Shown in pieces: positions 16,968-28,949 of a stretch of 64,000 bases of DNA; positions within the stretch are counted from its first letter, which is position 1, and each line of letters starts with the position of its first letter. Origin of the DNA: JBNLAN01 sp050302175 (lineage in GTDB: Bacteria; Pseudomonadota; Zetaproteobacteria; Mariprofundales; Mariprofundaceae); contig JBNLAN010000009.1 of NCBI GenBank assembly GCA_050302175.1, positions 62,001-126,000 on the forward strand, in the 5' to 3' direction. Under the pieces are notes generated by a model. The model was not told the DNA's origin, ran no database searches, and saw only the letters and a program-made list of their open reading frames with translations. Made by a program: the position numbers and the translations under genes.

Positions 16968-17510
16968 ATGGATCCAATAATCGGATATGTGTTGACGGGA
17001 GTTGTTAGCCTGGTTGTGGGGCTGGCTTTGCAGCGTTTTGCCGATAAACCCAAGTTACAATATTTTGTGCCTGGGACTTTCCTGTTCAACCTAGAGGATC
17101 CAAAAGTACAATTACAAACGGATTCACTTACGATTCAAAACAGCGGAAGAAAGTCCGCGGAAAATATTGAAATTGTCCATAAAGAGAGGCCTGACCACTT
17201 TCAATTCTCTCAGGCAATTGGCTATCGAGAAGAGCTCAATCCTAATGGCGAGTTCCTTATAAAAATAGATAGTCTAGGTCCAAAGGAATTTTTAAATATT
17301 CAGTATCTGAGCCACACCAAGGTTTCCTTTGTATCTCGAGTGCGCTCAGATCAAGGCGAAGCGCAACTAATACAGGTGCATTTTCAACCCATATATCCGA
17401 AGTATTTCACTTACGTTGCTGGGGTTTTAATGCTTTCCGGGTTTGGTCTTTTACTGTATTGGGCCATAAAGGCAGCATATTATTTTGGCGGCCTAATGGT
17501 GGGGCCGTGA
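16968..17510 (+). CDS. Cassette ORF 1: membrane-anchored hypothetical protein
   Basis: A 180-residue protein not recognised as a named family. It has an N-terminal hydrophobic helix (about residues 4-22), a beta-rich middle of about 110 residues and a second hydrophobic helix near residues 145-170, so it is probably an inner-membrane protein with a soluble domain. AAGGAG (16956-16961) lies 6 bases before the ATG. It sits between a GTTAGGC core and the first attC-like site, and by eye its base composition is more AT-rich than the genes on either side, as expected for an integron cassette gene. Confidence 0.7.
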   Translation: MDPIIGYVLTGVVSLVVGLALQRFADKPKLQYFVPGTFLFNLEDPKVQLQTDSLTIQNSGRKSAENIEIVHKERPDHFQFSQAIGYREELNPNGEFLIKIDSLGPKEFLNIQYLSHTKVSFVSRVRSDQGEAQLIQVHFQPIYPKYFTYVAGVLMLSGFGLLLYWAIKAAYYFGGLMVGP

Positions 17511-17517
17511 GCACATT

Positions 17518-17610
17518 GCCTAACAAAGTGGTCAAGTTCACTCCGGCCCTATGGGCCTGCGCGGGACAAATTAAGCTTCGCTCAATTTGCCCCTTACCAC
17601 GGCGTTATGT
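17518..17610 (+). repeat. attC-like site 1
   Basis: Begins with the core GCCTAAC (17518-17524) 7 bases after the ORF stop and ends with GGCGTTATGT, whose GCGTTAT form matches the end of Vibrio cholerae-type repeats. The ends are imperfectly complementary: TAAC-x3-GTGGT on the left against ACCAC-x3-GTTA on the right. An internal CAAATT/AATTTG arm adds further secondary structure. Total about 93 bases. Confidence 0.65.
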
Positions 17611-17628
17611 TTACAAGCTGATTTACAT

Positions 17629-18411
17629 ATGACCATCATTGATGACGCAAAAGTGATTATTGAGTCCAGCGGCAATAATTTCCACTGTAGTGTCATAAAT
17701 TATTTCCGGGTAAAAGGGTGGTGCATTCAGGTCAGCCCTTACTACATGGACAATGCCACGAATAAGCCGCGCGAAATAGACTTAGTTGTAGAAAAAGCAT
17801 TCCCATATTCAGATCAATTTGAAGGAGTATATGGCTCTATAAACGTGCAGCTATACATTGAGTGTAAGTTTATACCCCAAATTAATGTTTTTTGGTTCGC
17901 AGATAAAGATACTATAAAAGCAAATCAAATGCTTATAGATGCTGTTCCTGGTTTTGATGGAAATCACTATAGAAATAACCATCACTATATTAACAGTGGT
18001 GAACAGGTGGCAAAGTTATTTTCTGGTGAGAATAACCGCAACTTAGAAAATGAAATAATATATAAGGCTTTAAATCAAAGCCTGAATGCAATGGTTTATC
18101 TTCGAAGCTCATCGTCCATCATCCCAGAAGCCAGAGGAAGAAGACAAAACATATTACAGGTTATGCAGTACCCGCTGATAGTCTGCAACAGCTTTGAAAA
18201 ATTTGTCCGCACTGATATCAATTCTGAAAATGACCCTTCTATAATAGAGGATAACTTTCAGCTAGAAGTAAATTACGCCTACATGGATGCAGGCAGTAAT
18301 CATAGAAGCGAGTACTTTCTAATAGATATTATCGATTTTAATAAACTAGATAACTTTTTAGCTATTATTGATAGCGATGTATTAGCAATATCCAATGTCA
18401 TCCGTGATTAA
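17629..18411 (+). CDS. Cassette ORF 2: PD-(D/E)xK nuclease-like protein
   Basis: A 260-residue soluble protein. Residues near 45-85 show REIDLVV followed about 25 residues later by LYIECKF, the Asp ... Glu-x-Lys signature of PD-(D/E)xK nucleases, preceded by helix and strand elements in the right order. The rest is not recognised. It might be a restriction-type or defence nuclease; no methylase partner is present. ATG at 17629 is used; upstream in-frame codons lie within attC-like site 1. The codon composition is strongly AT-rich compared with flanking genes. Confidence 0.65.
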   Translation: MTIIDDAKVIIESSGNNFHCSVINYFRVKGWCIQVSPYYMDNATNKPREIDLVVEKAFPYSDQFEGVYGSINVQLYIECKFIPQINVFWFADKDTIKANQMLIDAVPGFDGNHYRNNHHYINSGEQVAKLFSGENNRNLENEIIYKALNQSLNAMVYLRSSSSIIPEARGRRQNILQVMQYPLIVCNSFEKFVRTDINSENDPSIIEDNFQLEVNYAYMDAGSNHRSEYFLIDIIDFNKLDNFLAIIDSDVLAISNVIRD

Positions 18412-18413
18412 AA

Positions 18414-18477
18414 ACATAACATGTCACTCACACGGACGCTGCGCCGCGATGCGCGCCGCACAGCTTGGTCGTTAGCC
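18414..18477 (+). repeat. attC-like site 2
   Basis: Runs from ACATAAC (18414-18420) to GTTAGCC (18471-18477), 64 bases. The middle is a GC-rich imperfect palindrome (CACGGACGCTGCGCC against GCGCGCCGC) and CAGCTTGGTC precedes the right core, in the manner of short attC sites. It starts 3 bases after the ORF 2 stop. Confidence 0.65.
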
Positions 18478-18479
18478 AT

Positions 18480-18806
18480 ATGAAACGAACCATTGCGCAC
18501 ATACTTTCTATCGGCTTTCTGGTCTGTTTGAGTGCATGTACGTCGCCGGTAGTGGTTATAACTAACTCCAGTTCTGAATCTGTGTCGGTAGAAATTCATA
18601 CTGATGTTGGCGAGTCATACGCTGCTGCAGTTCCAGCAAACCAATCCATTCGTCTCAATGTTTCGGGTCGAGATAAGGAGCTTTGGATTGTCGTTACATT
18701 CTCAAATGGCCGTAAACTTGAAAGCAAAAGGCTCTACATTAGCTCGCAAGGGGTGGTGTTGAGCACGGTCACAAATAGCCAGGTGAGTATCAGCTATGAG
18801 TTATAA
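18480..18806 (+). CDS. Cassette ORF 3: small putative lipoprotein
   Basis: A 108-residue protein with a lipoprotein signal: MKRTIAHILSIGFLVCLSAC, with LSAC as the lipobox and Cys at residue 20, so it would be lipidated and exported. The mature 88 residues are beta-rich and match no family recognised here. Its ATG lies 2 bases after the GTTAGCC core, so there is no room for a Shine-Dalgarno outside the recombination site, a common layout in cassettes. The stop codon directly touches the next attC-like site. Confidence 0.7.
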   Translation: MKRTIAHILSIGFLVCLSACTSPVVVITNSSSESVSVEIHTDVGESYAAAVPANQSIRLNVSGRDKELWIVVTFSNGRKLESKRLYISSQGVVLSTVTNSQVSISYEL

Positions 18807-18872
18807 GGCTAACCTGTCGTTCGAGAGGGACTCCGCTACTGCGTGGTTTCGCCCCTCAACTTCACGTTAGGC
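18807..18872 (+). repeat. attC-like site 3
   Basis: Runs from GGCTAAC (18807-18813) to GTTAGGC (18866-18872), 66 bases. Both cores are perfect matches to RYYYAAC and GTTRRRY-type ends and are exact reverse complements at GCTAAC/GTTAGC apart from one base. GAGAGGGAC and GTTTCGCCCCTC form the inner arms. This is the clearest of the three sites. Confidence 0.75.
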
Positions 18873-18879
18873 GTAAAAG

Positions 18880-19170
18880 ATGAAAGTCCAATATCTCAGG
18901 AAAGGCGAATACCAAGGTTCGAAGATGACGATCGGAAAAACCTATGAAGTTATTGGAATAGAAGCGGATTATTATCGAATAGTTAATGATTCGTATATGC
19001 CGTGTTTATACAACCCGAACCAATTTGAGATTGTTGATTCCAGTAGACCGGACTTCTGGATCTCCGTGTTCGAAGAAGAAGACGAAGAATACTCTTATCC
19101 AAAGGTAAAAGGGGACGCTACCCTTTTCCTAGTTTGCGTCCTATATCAGCCGGTCAGTCGTTGCTATTGA
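18880..19170 (+). CDS. Cassette ORF 4: hypothetical protein, 3' end replaced
   Basis: A 96-residue frame starting 7 bases after the GTTAGGC core of attC-like site 3. The first 75 residues or so look like a genuine small cassette protein: LTIGKTYEVIGIEADYYRIVND-like order, then a very acidic VFEEEDEEYSYP. After position about 19106 the frame runs into a hairpin and then into DNA antisense to the GNAT gene, so the last 20 residues appear to be non-native. No attC follows. It is best read as a truncated cassette gene whose original end and recombination site were lost. Confidence 0.6.
   Translation: MKVQYLRKGEYQGSKMTIGKTYEVIGIEADYYRIVNDSYMPCLYNPNQFEIVDSSRPDFWISVFEEEDEEYSYPKVKGDATLFLVCVLYQPVSRCY
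19107..19127. repeat. REP-like hairpin at the array's right end
   Basis: AAAAGGG (19107-19113) and CCCTTTT (19121-19127) pair perfectly around the 7-base loop GACGCTA. The element sits exactly where cassette ORF 4 loses its native sequence. It resembles short extragenic palindromes mobilised by REP-associated transposases, none of which is present here. Confidence 0.5.
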
Positions 19171-19609
19171 TGCGTCGCATATGAGTGATCCGGCCAAGGT
19201 CGGTCGTAAAGCCCCAGCGCTCGTAGAACTCGTGCATCTCCGGCAGGCAGAAGAGATCGAGATGCTGCACGTCCTTTAGTTCGGGATGGGAGATAATGGC
19301 ATCCATCAACAGCCGGCCCAGTTGCCTGCCTCGCCAGTCCGGATGGATGATAACGTCGTAAATCGTCGCCTTGTAGACGAAGTCGGTGAGCACGCGGGCA
19401 AACCCCACCAAAACCCCTTCGCTGTCGACAGCGCCGATGACGACGTTCGAATGGGTCAGCATCTTCACCACGTCGGGCCGCGTGCGCTGGTTGCACCAGA
19501 ATTCGTTGCGGTAGAGTGCCAGTAACTGATCGGTTTGCTTATCGGTCAGCCGGGAGACCAGTGAGACTTCCGGTTCGGTTATCGTGTTGTTGAATTGCCC
19601 GTCAGACAT
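19154..19609 (-). CDS. GNAT family N-acetyltransferase
   Basis: A 151-residue acetyltransferase. The acetyl-CoA loop is IHPDWRGRQLGRLLMDAI and the C-terminal LDLFCLPEMHEFYERWGF closes the fold. The start at 19609 is chosen because GGGAG lies about 7 bases before it; the frame continues upstream to 19717 without support. Its 3' end faces the truncated cassette and overlaps its spurious tail. It is divergent from purL, 129 bases apart. The substrate is unknown. Confidence 0.85.
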   Translation of the reverse strand: MSDGQFNNTITEPEVSLVSRLTDKQTDQLLALYRNEFWCNQRTRPDVVKMLTHSNVVIGAVDSEGVLVGFARVLTDFVYKATIYDVIIHPDWRGRQLGRLLMDAIISHPELKDVQHLDLFCLPEMHEFYERWGFTTDLGRITHMRRINSND

Positions 19610-19738
19610 CTGTTTCTCCCGTGTCGCTTCACTATATGTGGCATGGCGCGAGACGACAATTCCTCTGCTTAAGCCCTGCAAACCGACCAGCGGTTTCTTA
19701 GTGCTTGGTTTCCGCACGCAACTTTATAGGATGCGCGC

Positions 19739-23644
<3,906 letters not shown>

Positions 23645-23764
23645 CTGCCTCATGCGCTGGCGTCGTCAATGGCCGAGCCGGTTTTATATTTTTTCTCCCG
23701 AGTGTCATCTCCCTGCCTTATTGTTGTTTTAGGCTGCAGCGGATTTTGTGCCTGAGGAGGTGCT

Positions 23765-24064
23765 ATGCGCGGTCTGTTGCTGTTGCTCTTGCTGTGCCTG
23801 TCGGGAGTGTTGAGCCCAGCGTACGCAATTGAAGATAGCCGGGTGATTGCCGGAAACCAGATATTTTTCTCCCAGCAACAGAAGCTGGTATATCTGCGTA
23901 CGGTCATCGCTAAACTGAAAGAAACTGCAAAGGCGATGAAAGATGTCTCGGAACTGGAGCAGTTGGGCATGCCCCCTCGCGAAATCGAGCGCCTGCAGCA
24001 GGCGATGGAGATCAAGACAAAACAACTGATGAATCAGGCGCTTGTGCTGATTAAGGGTCTGTGA
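23765..24064 (+). CDS. Small exported hypothetical protein
   Basis: A 99-residue protein with a clear signal peptide: an Arg, then a run of leucines, then SPAYA followed by the mature IEDSRV, so cleavage probably falls near residue 21. The mature part is about 78 residues of helix with coiled-coil-like spacing (KLVYLRTVIAKLKETAKAMK). GAGGAGG lies just before the ATG. It is not a family recognised here. The next gene, also exported, follows after 4 bases, so the two are likely partners in the periplasm. Confidence 0.75.
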   Translation: MRGLLLLLLLCLSGVLSPAYAIEDSRVIAGNQIFFSQQQKLVYLRTVIAKLKETAKAMKDVSELEQLGMPPREIERLQQAMEIKTKQLMNQALVLIKGL

Positions 24065-24068
24065 GGAT

Positions 24069-24608
24069 ATGATGAAGCGGATGCTGTGCGCCTGTTGGCT
24101 GTTCATATTGCTGGGGAGTGCCGGGCTGGGATGCATTGATACGGCCATGGCTGCCGACGAGGTTCGCCTGAATATCGTTGCCTTTGAGAAACGGGACAAT
24201 ACCTTCCAGTTCGATCCGATCGTGATCGGCACCTACAGCGATCTGCTGCGCGGAATCGAGGGCCATGCCGATATCGTGTTTCTGAACCGGACCCCGCCAA
24301 TACGGGACAAGGACATCATCAACCTGCAGGTGGATGCGCTTCGCCTGGTCGATAACAATCTTGCCAACGGTGGGCTGAATTGCCAGTTCAGTTTCGACAA
24401 TGAGTCCGATGAGGGTTCAGCATTCTATTCGGTGGCGGGGCTCTGCACCCTGCTCTATGTCGAAGGGAAAGGGACCCGTAAGGTGCGGGTGCCAATCAAG
24501 CGCGTCATGCTCTCCGAAGCGAATTACGGTAACAATGTCTGGTTGCGTATCTACGAAAATTCACAGCAAGGCATTGTGATTTATGCGGATGTCGATCCGG
24601 CCAAATGA
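24069..24608 (+). CDS. Exported hypothetical protein
   Basis: A 179-residue protein. The first 28 residues form a signal peptide ending in TAMA before ADEVRL. The mature domain is beta-rich and contains two Cys (in LNCQFS and GLCTLL) that could form a disulfide. ATG codons at 24069 and 24072 are both possible starts. No family was recognised. It is paired with the small exported gene before it and converges on the receiver-domain gene, 26 bases away. Confidence 0.75.
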   Translation: MMKRMLCACWLFILLGSAGLGCIDTAMAADEVRLNIVAFEKRDNTFQFDPIVIGTYSDLLRGIEGHADIVFLNRTPPIRDKDIINLQVDALRLVDNNLANGGLNCQFSFDNESDEGSAFYSVAGLCTLLYVEGKGTRKVRVPIKRVMLSEANYGNNVWLRIYENSQQGIVIYADVDPAK

Positions 24609-24634
24609 CAGGCGCTGTTTGCTGACGGGAAGCG

Positions 24635-24982
24635 TTAACTTTGTTGGTACTCTTTTACGATTGTAAGGAGTTTCCTAAGTCGGAAAGGCTTGGGGAGGAA
24701 GGCGAATCGTTCGGGGACATCGGATTGTAAAATGCTGCCGGAGATAATCAGCTTGGGCAGATTGGGCACCACTTCATCAATGGCCGTTAATAGTTCGACG
24801 CCGTTCATGCCCGGCATATCGTAATCGGTAATCACAAGGTCGAAATGGTTGTCAGGTTGCTTCACCGCCTCGAGGGCGGTGGATGGATCGCTATGGGCAT
24901 CCACGTCGAAACCGCCCATGGATAATACAGTTTCCAGAACGTCCAGCCCTTGAGGGTTATCTTCAACGACAAGAATTCGCAT
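24635..24982 (-). CDS. Stand-alone response regulator receiver domain
   Basis: A 115-residue CheY-like receiver without an output domain. The acidic pair is E7-D8, the phospho-acceptor is Asp53 in VITDYDMPGMNG, the switch Ser is in LIISGS, and the conserved Lys is in FLPKPF. It would relay phosphate or act by protein contact. No kinase gene is adjacent; the histidine kinase at 893-3112 is a possible, unproven partner. The 160 bases between this gene and pyrG show no recognised element. Confidence 0.88.
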   Translation of the reverse strand: MRILVVEDNPQGLDVLETVLSMGGFDVDAHSDPSTALEAVKQPDNHFDLVITDYDMPGMNGVELLTAIDEVVPNLPKLIISGSILQSDVPERFAFLPKPFRLRKLLTIVKEYQQS

Positions 24983-25142
24983 AATCTCATTATAGTGAAC
25001 GAAACGTATACCGGGTAGTACAGGAGACGCGTGGCGCAGAGATGTTTTTTACAGTGCGTTGCAGCAAAGGTTTTCCCAGTATTTTTCCGGGCGTATTTCA
25101 GTAGCGTAGGGGATAAGCTTCTGTTACCGTACGCGCCCATCT

Positions 25143-26777
25143 ATGGGTAGTCAGACACGTTTCATTTTTATTACCGGCGGGGTGGTTTCTTCACTCGGAA
25201 AAGGCATCGTCGCCACCTCTCTTGCGGCGCTGTTCGAGGCACGCGGGCTCACCGTCGCCATGCAGAAGCTCGATCCGTATATCAACGTCGATCCGGGCAC
25301 CATGAGTCCGTTCCAGCATGGTGAAGTTTTTGTTACCGACGATGGGGCCGAAACCGACCTCGATCTGGGGCACTACGAGCGCTTCACGCATGCACATACC
25401 AGCAAGCGTTCCAACTACACGACCGGGCGCATTTACGAATCGGTGATTCGCAGGGAGCGTCGCGGTGATTATCTTGGTGCAACGGTTCAGGTGATTCCGC
25501 ATATCACCGATGCGATCAAGGAGGCGGTGCTTTCATTGCGCGCCGACAATCCCGACATTGCCATTGTGGAGATCGGCGGTACTGCGGGTGATATCGAGTC
25601 GCTGCCGTTTCTGGAGGCGATTCGCCAGCTTCGGTTCGATCTTGGCCGCGAGCGTACCGCCTATGTGCATCTGACTCTGGTGCCGTTCATCGAATCCGCC
25701 GGTGAGCTCAAAACCAAGCCGACACAACACTCCGTGCAGAAGCTGCGTGAGATCGGTATCCAGCCCGATGCGCTGGTGTGCCGCTGCTCGAAATCGATCC
25801 CTCCCTCGCAGCGCGACAAAATTGCGCTGTTCTGTAACGTTGAAAAACATGCTGTGGTTGAAGCTCCCGATGTCGATACGATCTATGCGGTTCCCTTGAC
25901 GTTGAACGAGGGTAAGCTCGATTCGGTGTTGCTCAAGCATCTCGGTATGCAGGATGACGCCCCCGACCTTAGCATCTGGGAAGATATCTGCCGCAAGGCC
26001 CGCTCGCACGACGGCGAGGTGACAGTGGCGATGGTCGGCAAATACGTATCACTTGCCGATGCCTATAAATCGCTGAACGAGTCATTATTGCATGGTGGTA
26101 TGGCCAATGGTGTGAAGGTGCATATCGACTATATCGATGCGGAGAAGCTCGGAACGGATGTTTCAGAGCGGCTTGCCGATGTCGATGCGATTCTGGTGCC
26201 CGGCGGATTCGGCGAGCGCGGTACCGAAGGTAAGGTTGCTGCCATCCGTTATGCGCGCGAGAACGGCATTCCCTTTCTCGGGATTTGCTTAGGGATGCAG
26301 CTCGCAGTGATCGAGTATGCGCGCAACGTCGTGGGCTGGGAGGATGCGACCAGCAGTGAGTTCGATTCCGACAGCCAGCATCCGGTGATCGCCCTGATGA
26401 CCGAGTGGGAGCGCGACGGCATGAAGGTGCATCGCAGTCACGATTCCGATCTCGGCGGCACCATGCGGCTGGGCGCTTATCCGTGCAAGGTGAAGAAAGG
26501 TACGCATGCCGGTGCTGCTTATGGCAAGGAGCTGATTCAGGAGCGCCATCGCCATCGCTATGAGTTCAATAATGTTTTCCGTGCTGAACTGGAGGAGAAG
26601 GGGCTCATTGTCTCCGGCACTCTTCCGGACGATTCACTGGTCGAAATCATCGAGGTGCCGAAGCATCCGTGGTTTGTCGGCTGCCAGTTCCATCCCGAAT
26701 TTCTATCTCGCCCCTACGAGCCGCATCCGTTATTCGCCGCGTTCGTAAAGGCTGCCAAGGCTAATAAGAAAAAATGA
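25143..26777 (+). CDS. pyrG: CTP synthase
   Basis: A 544-residue amidoligase with the usual length. The N-terminal synthase domain opens with FIFITGGVVSSLGKGI, and the DPYINVDPGTMSPFQHGEVFV region (here its DPYINVDPGTM part) lines the UTP/ATP sites. The class I glutaminase has its nucleophile in GICLGMQL and His/Glu in QFHPEF. It makes CTP from UTP, needed here for CMP-pseudaminic acid and CMP-Kdo as well as RNA. It begins the long rightward chain; its stop overlaps the kdsA start. Confidence 0.97.
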   Translation: MGSQTRFIFITGGVVSSLGKGIVATSLAALFEARGLTVAMQKLDPYINVDPGTMSPFQHGEVFVTDDGAETDLDLGHYERFTHAHTSKRSNYTTGRIYESVIRRERRGDYLGATVQVIPHITDAIKEAVLSLRADNPDIAIVEIGGTAGDIESLPFLEAIRQLRFDLGRERTAYVHLTLVPFIESAGELKTKPTQHSVQKLREIGIQPDALVCRCSKSIPPSQRDKIALFCNVEKHAVVEAPDVDTIYAVPLTLNEGKLDSVLLKHLGMQDDAPDLSIWEDICRKARSHDGEVTVAMVGKYVSLADAYKSLNESLLHGGMANGVKVHIDYIDAEKLGTDVSERLADVDAILVPGGFGERGTEGKVAAIRYARENGIPFLGICLGMQLAVIEYARNVVGWEDATSSEFDSDSQHPVIALMTEWERDGMKVHRSHDSDLGGTMRLGAYPCKVKKGTHAGAAYGKELIQERHRHRYEFNNVFRAELEEKGLIVSGTLPDDSLVEIIEVPKHPWFVGCQFHPEFLSRPYEPHPLFAAFVKAAKANKKK

Positions 26778-27607
26778 CTACCCAACATCGAATTAACATC
26801 GGAGATATCCGGATAGCTAACGATTTGCCGTTCGTATTGTTTGCCGGCCCCTGCGTGATCGAGGGCGAGGATTTCACATTGAAAGTGGCCGAGCAGATTC
26901 GCGATATCGCCGCCAAAGCCGGTGTGCCGCTGGTATTCAAATCCAGTTTCGATAAGGCCAACCGCACCTCCAAGGATGGTTTCCGTGGCCCTGGTATGGA
27001 AGAGGGCTTACGCATTCTGCAGCGGGTGAAGGATGAGGTGGGGGTTCCTGTTATCACGGATGTGCATACCCCTGAGCAGGCTGCTCCTGTGGCCGAAGTG
27101 GCCGATATCTTGCAGACCCCGGCATTTTTGTGCCGACAGACCGATTTTATCCAGGCGGTTGCGGCCGCAGGCAAGCCCGTGAATATCAAGAAGGGCCAGT
27201 TTCTGGCGCCATGGGATATGCCGAACGTGCTGGAGAAGGCGAAAGCGACCGGAAATGTGGACATTATGCTCTGCGAGCGCGGTGCAAGTTTCGGGTACAA
27301 TAATCTTGTCTCCGACATGCGTGCGCTTTTGGTGATGCGTGAAACCGGTGCGCCGGTCGTGTATGACGCCACCCACTCCGTGCAGCAGCCGGGCGGGCTT
27401 GGGGGCGCCACCGGCGGTAATCGCGAGTTCGTGCCGGGGCTTTCGGCCGCTGCAGTGGCGGTTGGCGTCGCTGCGCTGTTCATGGAAGTGCATCCCGATC
27501 CGGATAAGGCGAAGTCCGATGGCCCGAATTCGTTAAAGCAGGACGATTTGGCACCGTTGCTTGCGAAGCTTGCACAGATCGATCGGGTCGTTAAATCAAC
27601 AGTTTAA
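26774..27607 (+). CDS. kdsA: 3-deoxy-8-phosphooctulonate synthase
   Basis: A 277-residue TIM-barrel aldolase that condenses phosphoenolpyruvate with arabinose 5-phosphate to Kdo-8-phosphate, a precursor of the lipopolysaccharide core. FAGPCVIEGEDF, the FKSSFDKANRTS PEP-binding segment, and VKKGQFLAPWDM-like IKKGQFLAPWDM are all present. Its ATG overlaps the pyrG stop codon (ATGA). Its presence shows that the organism makes Kdo-containing lipopolysaccharide. Confidence 0.97.
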   Translation: MTTQHRINIGDIRIANDLPFVLFAGPCVIEGEDFTLKVAEQIRDIAAKAGVPLVFKSSFDKANRTSKDGFRGPGMEEGLRILQRVKDEVGVPVITDVHTPEQAAPVAEVADILQTPAFLCRQTDFIQAVAAAGKPVNIKKGQFLAPWDMPNVLEKAKATGNVDIMLCERGASFGYNNLVSDMRALLVMRETGAPVVYDATHSVQQPGGLGGATGGNREFVPGLSAAAVAVGVAALFMEVHPDPDKAKSDGPNSLKQDDLAPLLAKLAQIDRVVKSTV

Positions 27608-27659
27608 AATAAATGAGAGTGTGCCGAATCCGTCGGCGCGAACGTTAGGAGTAAGTGAA

Positions 27660-28937
27660 GTGAGTGAAATTATTAATGTGCATGGCCGTGAAGTGTTCGA
27701 TTCGCGTGGCAATCCGACAGTGGAAGTAGATGTGCGCCTGGAGAGCGGCGCCTTTGGGCGTGCCGCCGTACCGAGTGGCGCTTCGACCGGCTCCCGGGAA
27801 GCAGTCGAGCTTCGCGATGGCGATAACCGCCTGGGCGGCAAGGGTGTGCGTAAGGCGGTTGCCAACGTCAACAAGGAAATTCTTAATGCCGTGAAAGGCA
27901 TGGATGCAGCCGACCAGCAGGGGATCGACCATGCGCTAATCCAGCTCGATGGCACACCCAACAAGGGACGCCTGGGCGCCAATGCCATTCTTGGCGTCTC
28001 CATGGCTGTCGCCCATGCGCAGGCGGTCGAGGATGAAGTCTCCCTTTATGCCCACATCGGCGGTGACGAAGCCAACCTGCTGCCGGTACCGTGCATGAAC
28101 GTGATCAACGGCGGTTCGCATGCCGACAACAGTATCGATTTCCAGGAGTACATGATTGCGCCTGCCGGCGCATCGTCGTTTGCCGAGGCGCTCGATATGG
28201 GTGCGGAAGTGTTCCACGCGCTGAAGTCGGTGCTGAAGAAGGGCGGCCATATTACCGCAGTGGGTGATGAGGGCGGTTTCGCGCCGAACCTGAAGTCGAA
28301 CGAGGAGGGTGTCACAGTCATTCTCGAGGCGATCGAGAAAGCGGGTCTGAAAGCGGGCGAGCAGATCGTGCTCTGTTCGGACATGGCAGCTTCCGAGTTC
28401 TACAAGGATGGCAAGTATGTGCTGACCGGCGAGAATCGTACGCTGGATGCTGAGGGTATGGTTGATTTGATCGAGGAGCTTTGCCGCCAGTATCCGATTG
28501 TGTCGGTCGAGGATGGCCTGGATGAAAGCGACTGGGATGGCTGGAAACTGCTCACCGAGCGCCTTGGCAAGACGGTGCAACTGGTCGGCGACGATCTGTT
28601 CGTGACCAACCCGAAAATCCTGCGCGAAGGCATCGACAAGGGAATCGCCAATGCATTGCTGGTGAAGGTAAACCAGATCGGCACCCTGACCGAAACGCGC
28701 CAGGCGGTGCAGATGGCGATGGATGCAGGTTACCGCTGCATGATGAGCCACCGCTCGGGAGAAACCGAGGATACCACCATTGCCGATCTCGCTGTGGCGC
28801 TCTCCACCGGACAGATCAAGACCGGTTCGGCCTCGCGCTCCGACCGTATGGCGAAGTACAACCAGTTGCTGCGCATTGAAGAAGAGCTCGGCTCGGCGGC
28901 TCGTTATGCCGGGCGCGCTGCATTCCTGCGAGGGTAG
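27660..28937 (+). CDS. eno: Enolase
   Basis: A 425-residue enolase. VHGREVFDSRGNPTVEVDV opens the protein, SGASTGSREAVELRDGD is the mobile active-site loop, VEDGLDESDWDGW supplies metal ligands, and MSHRSGETEDTTIADLAV is the signature near the C terminus. It interconverts 2-phosphoglycerate and phosphoenolpyruvate, the latter used by KdsA and PseI in this window. The start is GTG at 27660 with TAGGAG 8 bases upstream; the frame before it overlaps kdsA and is not conserved enolase. Confidence 0.97.
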   Translation: MSEIINVHGREVFDSRGNPTVEVDVRLESGAFGRAAVPSGASTGSREAVELRDGDNRLGGKGVRKAVANVNKEILNAVKGMDAADQQGIDHALIQLDGTPNKGRLGANAILGVSMAVAHAQAVEDEVSLYAHIGGDEANLLPVPCMNVINGGSHADNSIDFQEYMIAPAGASSFAEALDMGAEVFHALKSVLKKGGHITAVGDEGGFAPNLKSNEEGVTVILEAIEKAGLKAGEQIVLCSDMAASEFYKDGKYVLTGENRTLDAEGMVDLIEELCRQYPIVSVEDGLDESDWDGWKLLTERLGKTVQLVGDDLFVTNPKILREGIDKGIANALLVKVNQIGTLTETRQAVQMAMDAGYRCMMSHRSGETEDTTIADLAVALSTGQIKTGSASRSDRMAKYNQLLRIEEELGSAARYAGRAAFLRG

Positions 28938-28949
28938 GGGCACTTATTG

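Noticed and set aside
27561..27659. Upstream extension of the eno frame
   Set aside because: It overlaps the end of kdsA, is not enolase-like, and GTG 27660 has TAGGAG at the right distance.
27936..28943. A 335-codon minus-strand frame over enolase
   Set aside because: It is a shadow of eno, which carries every enolase signature on the plus strand.
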